Shown one piece after another: positions 9,977 through 17,266 of a stretch of DNA of 64,000 nucleotides. This stretch comes from Ideonella aquatica. GTDB taxonomy: Bacteria; Pseudomonadota; Gammaproteobacteria; Burkholderiales; Burkholderiaceae_C. The DNA lies in the NCBI RefSeq assembly GCF_018069755.1, contig NZ_JAGQDE010000012.1, positions 106,131-170,130 of the forward strand, written 5' to 3'. The notes beneath the pieces were generated by a model. It was given only the letters and a program-made list of their open reading frames with translations. It was not told the origin of the DNA and did no database searches. The position numbers and the translations under genes were made by a program. Position 1 is the stretch's first letter, and each line of letters begins with the position of its first letter.

Positions 9977-11851
9977 CTATCGCGAGTGCGATGTCAACCT
10001 GGCCAGCGGCGTCGACGCGCTGACCCCCGGCGCCACGCGGCGGCGGCCGGGTGCCGGCACGGCGGGTTGTGTGCCGTCCTCGTTGGGCGCCTGGCGGCGC
10101 ATGGCCACGCCCACGGCCAGGATGTCGATCACCAGCAGGTGCAGGATGCGGCTGACCATGGGCACGTGGGTGGCCACGTCCTCGTCGTGGTCGACGATCA
10201 GCACCGCGTCGGCCTTGCGCGCCAGCGGGCTCTGGCTGGCGGTGATGGCCACCACCGCGGCGCCGCGGGCGTGGGCGATGTCGACCACCTCCAGCAGCTC
10301 GGGCACCTTGCCGGAGCTGCTGATCACCACCACCACGTCGCGCGGGCCCAGCACGCCGGCGGCCAGCACCTGCAGGCGCGGGTCGGTGCAGGCGTTGCAG
10401 CCGATGCCGAAGCGCAGGAACTTGAACTGCGCGTCCTGCGCCACCACGCCGTAGTGGCCGCTGGCGTGGAACTCGATGCGGTGGGCGCTGTTGAGCAGCT
10501 CGATCGCGCGCTCGATCGACTCGCGGTTGAGCTGGTCGCGCACCTGCAAGATGGCCGAGGCGGTGTTGCCCAGCACCTTGGCGCCCAGCTCGTTCATCGA
10601 GTCGCTCTGCTGCACCTGCACGTGGCTGACCGGGATGGTGCCGGTCAGGCCCGAGGCCAGGCGCAGCTTGAAGTCGGACAGGCCCTCGCAGCCCAGCGAG
10701 CGGCAGAAGCGGATGACAGTGGGCTGGCTCACCTCGGCAGCGCGGGCGATCTCGGCGATCGGGTCGCCCAGCACCGTGCGCGGCTGGGCCAGCACATGCT
10801 CGGCCACGCGCTTCTCGGCCGGCGAGAGGCCCGGGATGGCGCGGCGGATCTGGTCGAGGATGGCGCTGCCGCTGCCGGTCTCCAGCGAGCGCAGCTGCGC
10901 CTCCAGGATGGCCGAGGCGCCCACAAAGGTGGCGTTGGGCGCGGTGATGACGTAGGTGGGGATGGCCTTGACGTAATCGGTGAAGCGGCCCTTGTCCTCG
11001 AAGCGGGCGCGGAAGGGCGAGCGGTCGAAGTACTCGCCCAGGCGCGGCACGATGCCGCCGCCGATGTAGATGCCGCCAAAGGCGCCCAGCGTCACCGCCA
11101 GGTTGCTGGCGGCGGTGCCCAGCAGGCCGCAGAAGACCTCGAGCGTGTCCATGCAGACGCGGTCGGCGCCGGCCAGTGCGCGCTGGGTGATGTCTGGCGC
11201 GGAAAGTGCTTCAGCCTTGACGCCGGCGTGCTCGGCCAGCGCGCGGTACATCAGCTCCAGGCCCGACCCCGACAACAGGCGCTCGAAGGACACATGCGAA
11301 AACTGCTTCCAGGCGAAGCGCAGGATGGCGATCTCGCGCTCGTCCTGCGGCGCGAAGCTGGTGTGGCCGCCCTCGGTGCCCAGCGCCACCCAGCCGTCGG
11401 CGGCCGGGATCAGGCCCGACACACCCAGGCCCGAGCCCGAACCCAGCAGGCCGATCACGCTGGGCTCGCGCGGCGCGCCGCTGCCCACCTGGCGGCGCTG
11501 CTCCATGCTCAGGCGCGGCAGCGCCATCGCCAGCGCGGTGAAGTCATTGACCACCACCAGGGTCTCGAAGCCCAGGCGCTCGCGCATCTGCTCGATCGAG
11601 AACTGCCAGTGGTAGTTCGTCATCCGCACCAGATCGCCATCCACCGGGTTGGCAATCGCCACCGCGGCGTGCCGGATCGTGGTGCTGGGCAGGCCGGCCA
11701 GGAAGGCGCTGATCGCGGCGTGAAAATCGGCGTGGTCGGCGCAGCGCAGCGAGGCAGCGTGGTCGAATCGGCCCGGCGCGGTTTCCAGCGCGAAGCGGGC
11801 GTAGGTGCCGCCGATGTCGGCGATCAGGCGAGGGTGCTCGAAGGGCGTCAT
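9977..11851 (-). CDS. glk: Bifunctional glucokinase / RpiR-family transcriptional regulator
   Basis: 624 aa fusion. Residues about 1-330 form a ROK-unrelated, Glk-type glucokinase (ADIGGTYARFAL phosphate loop, VVVNDFTA with the catalytic Asp, GLLGSGSGLG, EGGHTSF). Residues about 340-410 are an RpiR HTH (VSQPTVIRFCRSLG recognition region), and 430-600 a SIS sugar-phosphate domain (VVVISSSGKV). It phosphorylates glucose and likely senses a sugar phosphate to regulate sugar genes; the fusion is known from Burkholderia. ATG 11851 is taken as the start because it gives the usual N-terminus. It is divergent from a second glucokinase with a shared 188-nt control region. Confidence 0.94.
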   Translation of the reverse strand: MTPFEHPRLIADIGGTYARFALETAPGRFDHAASLRCADHADFHAAISAFLAGLPSTTIRHAAVAIANPVDGDLVRMTNYHWQFSIEQMRERLGFETLVVVNDFTALAMALPRLSMEQRRQVGSGAPREPSVIGLLGSGSGLGVSGLIPAADGWVALGTEGGHTSFAPQDEREIAILRFAWKQFSHVSFERLLSGSGLELMYRALAEHAGVKAEALSAPDITQRALAGADRVCMDTLEVFCGLLGTAASNLAVTLGAFGGIYIGGGIVPRLGEYFDRSPFRARFEDKGRFTDYVKAIPTYVITAPNATFVGASAILEAQLRSLETGSGSAILDQIRRAIPGLSPAEKRVAEHVLAQPRTVLGDPIAEIARAAEVSQPTVIRFCRSLGCEGLSDFKLRLASGLTGTIPVSHVQVQQSDSMNELGAKVLGNTASAILQVRDQLNRESIERAIELLNSAHRIEFHASGHYGVVAQDAQFKFLRFGIGCNACTDPRLQVLAAGVLGPRDVVVVISSSGKVPELLEVVDIAHARGAAVVAITASQSPLARKADAVLIVDHDEDVATHVPMVSRILHLLVIDILAVGVAMRRQAPNEDGTQPAVPAPGRRRVAPGVSASTPLARLTSHSR

Positions 11852-11950
11852 GGGACGGCGACCGCAGGGGCTGGGTTCGCCCGATTGTCCACCAGCCTGC
11901 CAGGGCCACACCGGCGCATCGCACTGGGGTTGTCGGGGATGGATTTTGTT

Positions 11951-11965
11951 GGTAACTTCACTACA
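11951..11965. promoter_or_regulatory. Operator-like palindrome (island motif), site 1
   Basis: GGTAA-CTTCA-CTACA, an 8/10 match to the TGTAG-N5-CTACA palindrome found upstream of the other genes of this sugar island. It lies between the divergent glucokinase genes, 100 nt from the minus-strand start. A weaker related palindrome, GGTGA-CCAGC-TTACC, follows at 11968-11982. Confidence 0.5.
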
Positions 11966-12016
11966 TTGGTGACCAGCTTACCGGAAAGTGCGGCCGATAC
12001 ACCGGGTCTAAACAGG

Positions 12017-12031
12017 TGTAGTTTTGCTAAA
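12017..12031. promoter_or_regulatory. Operator-like palindrome (island motif), site 2
   Basis: TGTAG-TTTTG-CTAAA, one mismatch from TGTAG-N5-CTACA. It ends 8 nt before the ATG at 12040, close enough to overlap the ribosome binding site, which either implies repression of a short-leader transcript or favours the in-frame ATG at 12070. Confidence 0.6.
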
Positions 12032-12039
12032 GTTGATTC

Positions 12040-13053
12040 ATGAGTCCGGCGCACCTTGCCACTGTTGACATGACCGTTCCCCACGGTCCCTGGCTGGTCG
12101 CCGACATCGGCGGCACCAATGCCCGCCTGGGCTGGGTCGAGGGCCCTGGCGGCGACGTGTGCCATGTGCGCACCTTGCCGGTGCTGGGCCACGCCCATCC
12201 GCACGACGCGGTGCGGGCCTACCTGGAACAGGTGGGGCCGCTGGTGGACGGTCCGGCCGTACCGCGCCGCGCCGCGCTGGCCGTGGCCACCGCGGTGGGG
12301 CACGACGAGATCGCCTTCACCAACAGCCCCTGGCGTTTCTCGGCCCGCGCGCTGCAACAGACGCTGGGCCTGGAGCGCCTGCAGGTGCTCAACGACTTCG
12401 AGGCGCTGGCGCTGTCGCTGCCGCGCCTGGGCGCCGGGCAGCTGCGCGCCATCGGCCCGGGCCTGCCGCGGCCCGAGGGCACGCTGGCCGTGATCGGCCC
12501 AGGCACCGGGCTGGGGGTGGGCGGCGTCACGCGCACCCGCCACGGCTGGGTGGCACTGCCCGGAGAGGGCGGCCACGCCACACTGGCCCCGGCCGACGAA
12601 TTTGAAAGCGCGGTGCTGGCCGCCGCACGCACCCGCTTCGAGCACGTCTCGGCCGAGCGGCTGCTGTCGGGCATCGGTTTGCCGGTGCTGCATGCCTCGG
12701 TGGCCGAGGCCATGGGGCAGGCGGTCGAGCTGTTGCCGGCCGAGGTGATCGTCGAGCGCGGCGTGGCCGGCGTCGATGCCCTGTGCGAGCGCACGCTGGA
12801 CACCTTTTGCGCGATGCTGGGCGGCTTTGCCGGCAGCGTGGCGCTCACGCTGGGTGCGCGCGGTGGCGTGTACGTGGGCGGCGGCATCGTGCCGCGGCTG
12901 GGCGAGCGCTTTTTCCAGTCGCGCTTTCGCGAGCGCTTCGAGGCCAAGGGGCGCTTCCGTGGCTACCTGCACGCCATCCCCACCGCACTGATCACCGACA
13001 CCCTGGCCGCACTGACCGGCGCCGCCTTCGCGATCGAGCAGGACGGCGCTTGA
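12040..13053 (+). CDS. glk: Glucokinase
   Basis: 337 aa Glk-type kinase converting glucose to glucose-6-phosphate with ATP. Visible motifs are ADIGGTNARLG (phosphate-1), VLNDFEALAL with catalytic Asp, the GPGTGLGVGG adenosine region, and GEGGHATLAP. It is homologous to the kinase half of the divergent fusion gene but lacks the RpiR part. Two starts are possible, ATG 12040 or ATG 12070; the latter gives a more typical N-terminus, and neither has a clear Shine-Dalgarno. An operator-like palindrome is directly upstream. The MATE gene overlaps its stop. Context: it should use glucose released by the GH13 enzymes of the island. Confidence 0.93.
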   Translation: MSPAHLATVDMTVPHGPWLVADIGGTNARLGWVEGPGGDVCHVRTLPVLGHAHPHDAVRAYLEQVGPLVDGPAVPRRAALAVATAVGHDEIAFTNSPWRFSARALQQTLGLERLQVLNDFEALALSLPRLGAGQLRAIGPGLPRPEGTLAVIGPGTGLGVGGVTRTRHGWVALPGEGGHATLAPADEFESAVLAAARTRFEHVSAERLLSGIGLPVLHASVAEAMGQAVELLPAEVIVERGVAGVDALCERTLDTFCAMLGGFAGSVALTLGARGGVYVGGGIVPRLGERFFQSRFRERFEAKGRFRGYLHAIPTALITDTLAALTGAAFAIEQDGA

Positions 13054-14414
13054 GCGGCCCGGGCGCTGCGCCGCGGCCGCGGCTGCTGCCGCTGATCTGG
13101 CCGCTGTACCTGGAGTTGTGGCTGGGCGTGGCCGTGGGCATCGTCGGCACCGCACTGGCGGCGCGCGGCGGTGACGCCGCCGGCGGCGCCTTCGCGATCG
13201 CCCACCAGCTGGCGGCCATGCTCTTCGTGCTGTTTCGCATCATCGGCGCCGGTGCCAGCGTGGTGCTGACCCAGCGCCTGGGCGCCGGACAGCGCGACCA
13301 GGCCGACGCCGTGGCCCTGGCCACGCTGGGCGCCAGCAGCTGGCTGGGCGGCGGCACCGGCCTGGCCTGCGTGCTGTTCGCTGGCCCGCTGCTGGCCCTG
13401 CTGAACACCCCGCCCGAGGTGCTGCCGCTGGCCGAGCCCTTCCTGCGCTGGCTGGGCCTGTCGCTGCTGCTGGACGCCTGGAACGCCTCGATGGCGGCGG
13501 TGATGCGCTCGCACCTGCGGGCGCGCGACACGCTGATGGTGATCGTCGCCATGCACGCCACCCACCTGGCGCTCAGCCTGCCGCTGATGCTGGGCTGGGG
13601 ACCGCTGCCGGCCTGGGGGCTGAGCGGCTTTGCGCTGGCCTTGCTGGTTTCGCGGGCGCTGGGTGTGGGCCTGCACCTGCTGCTGTGGGGCCGGCGGCTG
13701 CAGCTGCGGCCACGCGCGGCCGACTGGTGGCGCCTGCCGCGCGCCGAGCTGGCGGCGGTGCTGCACATCGGCCTGCCGGGCGCGGCCGAGAACATCGCCT
13801 GGCGGCTGTGCTTCATGGCCAGCCTGGCGGTGGTGGGCCTGCTGGGTGCGGCGGCGCTGGCCACCCATGCCTACGTGATGCAGGTGATGATGGGGGTGCT
13901 GCTGTTCGGTGCGGCCACCGGCATTGCGGTGGAGATCGTGGTGGGCCACTTGGTGGGGGCCGGCCGCCTGCGCGAGGCCGACCGCCTGCTGCGCCGCGCG
14001 ATGGGCGTGGGCCTGGCGGTCAGCACCGGCCTGGCCTTGGCGGTGGCGCTGGCCGGGCCGTGGCTGATGCGGCTGTTCACCCGGGACGAGGCGATCATCG
14101 CGATGGGCGTGCGCCTGCTGTGGCTGACGGTGGCCGTCGAATCCGGCCGCACCTTCAACCTGGTGGTGATCAATGCGCTGCGTGCCACCGGTGACGCGCG
14201 CTATCCGGTGATGGCCGGCACCGCGTCGATGCTGGTGGTGCTGGCCGGCGGCAGCTGGGCGCTGGGCATCGGCCTGGGTTGGGGCCTGCCGGGGCTGTGG
14301 GTGGCCTACGCGGCCGACGAGTGGCTGCGCGGCCTGCTGATGTGGCGGCGCTGGGTGCGGCTGCGCTGGGTGCCGTATGCGCGGGCCACGCACCGACGCT
14401 TGCGGCCGGCCTGA
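13050..14414 (+). CDS. MATE-family transporter
   Basis: 454 aa, about 12 hydrophobic segments, of the multidrug and toxic compound extrusion family (Na+ or H+ coupled efflux at the inner membrane). The start is TTG 13050, inferred because it overlaps the glk stop (TTGA) and the frame has no ATG until well into a membrane helix. The two halves show the usual internal similarity (for example IGAGASVVLTQRLGAG in the first half, ATGIAVEIVVGHLVGAGR in the second). The substrate is unknown. Its place behind glk suggests co-expression with sugar use, but efflux of a sugar has not been shown for this family. Confidence 0.88.
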   Translation: MSGPGAAPRPRLLPLIWPLYLELWLGVAVGIVGTALAARGGDAAGGAFAIAHQLAAMLFVLFRIIGAGASVVLTQRLGAGQRDQADAVALATLGASSWLGGGTGLACVLFAGPLLALLNTPPEVLPLAEPFLRWLGLSLLLDAWNASMAAVMRSHLRARDTLMVIVAMHATHLALSLPLMLGWGPLPAWGLSGFALALLVSRALGVGLHLLLWGRRLQLRPRAADWWRLPRAELAAVLHIGLPGAAENIAWRLCFMASLAVVGLLGAAALATHAYVMQVMMGVLLFGAATGIAVEIVVGHLVGAGRLREADRLLRRAMGVGLAVSTGLALAVALAGPWLMRLFTRDEAIIAMGVRLLWLTVAVESGRTFNLVVINALRATGDARYPVMAGTASMLVVLAGGSWALGIGLGWGLPGLWVAYAADEWLRGLLMWRRWVRLRWVPYARATHRRLRPA

Positions 14415-14419
14415 CGGCT

Positions 14420-16981
14420 TCACCGAAGGGTCAGCACCGGCGTGTCGTCCATCACCTTGGGTGCGCCGGGCGCGCCGCCGCCGAAGGACCAGGCGGCCGG
14501 CTCGGGCGCCAGCGCACGAAAGCCGCCGTCGTAGTCCCAGGTGCTCAGGTACAGGCGCGCGCCCTGCAGCGTGGCGGGACGACCCAGGGCATCGGCATCA
14601 AGCGTGAAGCGCACGCGGCGCTGCGCGGCGTCCACCTGCACGCGGGCCGAGGGCGCCACCGGCGTGCCCTCCTGCCGTGCGTCGGCGCCTGCCGGGCTGA
14701 ACAGCGCGTTCGACCAGCCATGCACCCGCAGCCGGCGGTGCCAGACCATGTCGTCAGGCAGCATGGTGTCCTGGCCTGGCATCACGCGCGCGCCGCCGGT
14801 CTGGCCGGGCAGCTCGATGAACAGCGTGAAGGCCACATGGTCGAAGCCCTGGGACGGGTTCCAGGCGCGGCTGATCGAGGCCATGTCCACCTCGACCTGC
14901 AAGGCGCCACCGGCGCGCCAGGCACGCAGGGCGCGCACATCGCCGGGGCGGCTCGTGCCGAAGCTGGCATCCAGCGGATAGCGGTAGCGGCCGCTGGGGC
15001 CGCGGTCGTCGTCGGCGGGGTCGGCGTGCTCGGCCGCGGGCAGCCAGGGCTGCCACAGGCGCAGCGTCACCGGGGCGGACAGCGCGCCATCGCTGGCGCG
15101 CCAGGCCACCAGGCGGTGGCGGGCGTCGGGGTCGGTCCAGTCGCCGGCGTCCCAGCGCTGCTGCCAACGGCCGTCGGCTCCGGGCTGCACCGTCACGGCG
15201 CGGTCGAGTCGGCCGTCAGCCACCAGTTGGAAGGGGGCGCTGCTGTCGGCACGGCCGCTCAGCAGCAGGCTGTCCTGCTGCAGCGCGTCGGGCGGGGCGT
15301 CGATGCTCAGCGCCAGGCCGCGCGCGGGTGCGGCCGCGGTCTGGCCGGCGGCGCGCCAGACCATGCCGGCGCGCGGCGGCAGCCGCAAGCTCACCCGGCC
15401 CTGGGCGTCCACCTGCAGATCAGCCGGCTGGCCCTGCAGGCCGTAGCGGCCCTGCAGCCGGGTGCCGGGCGGCAGGCCCGTGTCCAGCGCGTCGAGCAGC
15501 AGTTCATGCTCGGCGGTGTTCATCACCACCAGCGCGCGCTGCGCGCCGTGGTCGGTGCGCCAGGCCACCGCACCGGCCCCTTCGGCTTGCGCCAGCAGCA
15601 CGGTGGGCGTACCGCGTGAGAACACGCGGCCATCACCCGCGCGCAGTGCCGCCAGCTCACTGAGCAGCCGGTACAGCGGCGCGTGGGTGTCGAAATGGTC
15701 ACGTCCGCCGGAGCCCGCACCGGCGGCGAACATGCTGGCGCGCGGCACGGTGAAGCCCTGCTCGGTGCCGTAGTAGATGACCGGGATGCCCGGCAGCGTG
15801 TAGATCGCCAGCAGGGCCTGCTTCAGACCGGCCTGGCTGCCACCAGCCAGGAAGCGGTCGACGTCGTGGTTGTCGACGAAGCTGGGCAGGCGCCAGGGGT
15901 CGCGGTGCAGGCGCATCATCGTCTGGATGCGCTCGCCCAGCTCGGCCGGCGGGCGGCCGCTGGCGAACACCGCGCCCAGCGCGCCATAGAGCGGGAAGTT
16001 CAGCATGCCGCCCAGCTTGTCGGGGCCGGCGTAGGACTCGATCAGGCGGGTTTGCGTGTCCTGACCCGGGCCGTCGATGCCGAAGCCCTCACCGAAGGTG
16101 AAGAAGCTGGGCTTGCCCAGTGCCCGCGCCACACGGGCCATGCCCGGCGCCTGCGGGTCATGCGCGTGCATGAAATCGGTGAAGTACGCCGGCGGCACGT
16201 AGAACGCGGTGTCGACCCGGAAGGCATCGACGCCCACCTCGCGGATCCAGTGCGCATACGAGCGCCGCAGCGCACGCCGCACCAGCGGGTTTTCGGTGGC
16301 CAGGTCATCCAGCGAGGACATCTGACGGTTCAGCACCTGCTGGCGGTCGGCGTAGTCGCTGACATCCGGCGTCCAGTGGTAGACGCCGGCGCGGCGATCG
16401 GCCGCACGCCGCGGGTCATTCAGCGAGAACGGCCACTGGCTGGGCCGGGCCACTGGCGGGCTGTCCGGGTGGGGCCAGTAGCCGGCCGTGGGGTCGTCGG
16501 CGCGCCATTCGGCCGGCCGGTAGCCGAAGAAATTGCCGGTGTGGTTGACCACGATGTCCTGCACCAGCGTCATGCCGCGGCCGTGCAGCGCCCGCGCCAG
16601 TGCGCGGTAGTCGGCCAGCGTGCCCAGGTGGGGGTCCACCTTCATGAAGTGCTCGGCCCAGTAGCCGTGGTAGCCCGCGCTGTGGCCCGACGGGTCCAGC
16701 CACTGGTTGGCCACCGGCGGCGTGATCCACACCCCGGTGGCGCCCAGCCCCCGCAGGTAGTCCAGCCGGCGCTGCAGGCCGGCGAAGTCACCGCCCTGGT
16801 AGTGCTCCAGGCTGCCCGGGCGGTACTCGCCGCGGCCCTGGTCGTTGTTGCGCGGGTTGCCGTCGTCGAAGCGATCGGTCAGTACGAAGTACAGCACCTG
16901 GTCGCGCCAGTCGACCGCTGCCGCGGGGGCGGCCTGCGCAGCGCCCAGAGCGGCCAGCAGGGTCCAGACAGGGAGTTTCAT
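14420..16981 (-). CDS. Secreted GH13 alpha-amylase with C-terminal glucodextranase-like domain
   Basis: 853 aa. A signal peptide (MKLPVWTLLAALGAAQA) directs export. The GH13 barrel has QDIVVNH (region I), FRVDTA with nucleophile D257, GEG with acid/base E298 and DNHD with D373, so all three catalytic acids are present. A calcium-amylase-like N-terminus is seen (VLYFVLTDRFDDGNP). After the barrel come a beta-sandwich and a segment (about residues 670-850) resembling the glucodextranase C-terminal/DOMON-like domain. It should hydrolyse starch or related glucan outside the cytoplasm. ATG 16981 is preferred over an in-frame GTG three codons upstream. It is convergent with the MATE gene and divergent from the TonB receptor. 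Confidence 0.92.
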   Translation of the reverse strand: MKLPVWTLLAALGAAQAAPAAAVDWRDQVLYFVLTDRFDDGNPRNNDQGRGEYRPGSLEHYQGGDFAGLQRRLDYLRGLGATGVWITPPVANQWLDPSGHSAGYHGYWAEHFMKVDPHLGTLADYRALARALHGRGMTLVQDIVVNHTGNFFGYRPAEWRADDPTAGYWPHPDSPPVARPSQWPFSLNDPRRAADRRAGVYHWTPDVSDYADRQQVLNRQMSSLDDLATENPLVRRALRRSYAHWIREVGVDAFRVDTAFYVPPAYFTDFMHAHDPQAPGMARVARALGKPSFFTFGEGFGIDGPGQDTQTRLIESYAGPDKLGGMLNFPLYGALGAVFASGRPPAELGERIQTMMRLHRDPWRLPSFVDNHDVDRFLAGGSQAGLKQALLAIYTLPGIPVIYYGTEQGFTVPRASMFAAGAGSGGRDHFDTHAPLYRLLSELAALRAGDGRVFSRGTPTVLLAQAEGAGAVAWRTDHGAQRALVVMNTAEHELLLDALDTGLPPGTRLQGRYGLQGQPADLQVDAQGRVSLRLPPRAGMVWRAAGQTAAAPARGLALSIDAPPDALQQDSLLLSGRADSSAPFQLVADGRLDRAVTVQPGADGRWQQRWDAGDWTDPDARHRLVAWRASDGALSAPVTLRLWQPWLPAAEHADPADDDRGPSGRYRYPLDASFGTSRPGDVRALRAWRAGGALQVEVDMASISRAWNPSQGFDHVAFTLFIELPGQTGGARVMPGQDTMLPDDMVWHRRLRVHGWSNALFSPAGADARQEGTPVAPSARVQVDAAQRRVRFTLDADALGRPATLQGARLYLSTWDYDGGFRALAPEPAAWSFGGGAPGAPKVMDDTPVLTLR

Positions 16982-16997
16982 GGGACGCACGTGAATA

Positions 16998-17012
16998 TGT
17001 AGTTGGGCTACA
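16998..17012. promoter_or_regulatory. Operator-like palindrome (island motif), site 3
   Basis: TGTAG-TTGGG-CTACA, a perfect TGTAG-N5-CTACA palindrome, 17 nt upstream of the alpha-amylase ATG. This is the best-scoring copy and defines the consensus. Confidence 0.7.
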
Positions 17013-17141
17013 AATTGGTGACGCTTGCTCTGTTGGAGAAGTGCCGCAGTTGTGGAATCCTACCTGCTCTACAGAGGAGGATGGGGTCTTTCCGTGTCGC
17101 TGAGTGGCCACTCTTAGGGTTTTCACAAAGTTTGACGCTGA

Positions 17142-17156
17142 GCTAGTTTTGGTACA
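17142..17156. promoter_or_regulatory. Operator-like palindrome (island motif), site 4, degenerate
   Basis: GCTAG-TTTTG-GTACA, 7/10 match to the consensus, lying in the putative promoter of the TonB-dependent receptor, 110 nt before its start. Weak alone; supported by position. Confidence 0.4.
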
Positions 17157-17266
17157 AACGTGGCGTTCCAATCGTTGGCGCGATTTGTGTCGTGCCCTGT
17201 CCGGGCGCCGCCACCGTCTGCGCCCGCCCCGCCAAGAGACCTTTCGTCCAGAGAAGGAGTACCCCG

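Larger units (their letters stand above)
16982..17266. promoter_or_regulatory. Divergent control region, amylase / TonB receptor
   Basis: 285 nt without a gene. It contains the operator-like sites at 16998-17012 and 17142-17156, and a putative plus-strand promoter with TTGACG at 17132-17137 and TACAAA at 17153-17158 (15-nt spacing, shorter than ideal). The second operator covers this spacer, as expected for repression. A strong Shine-Dalgarno (GAAGGAG, 17253-17259) precedes the receptor start. Confidence 0.55.
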
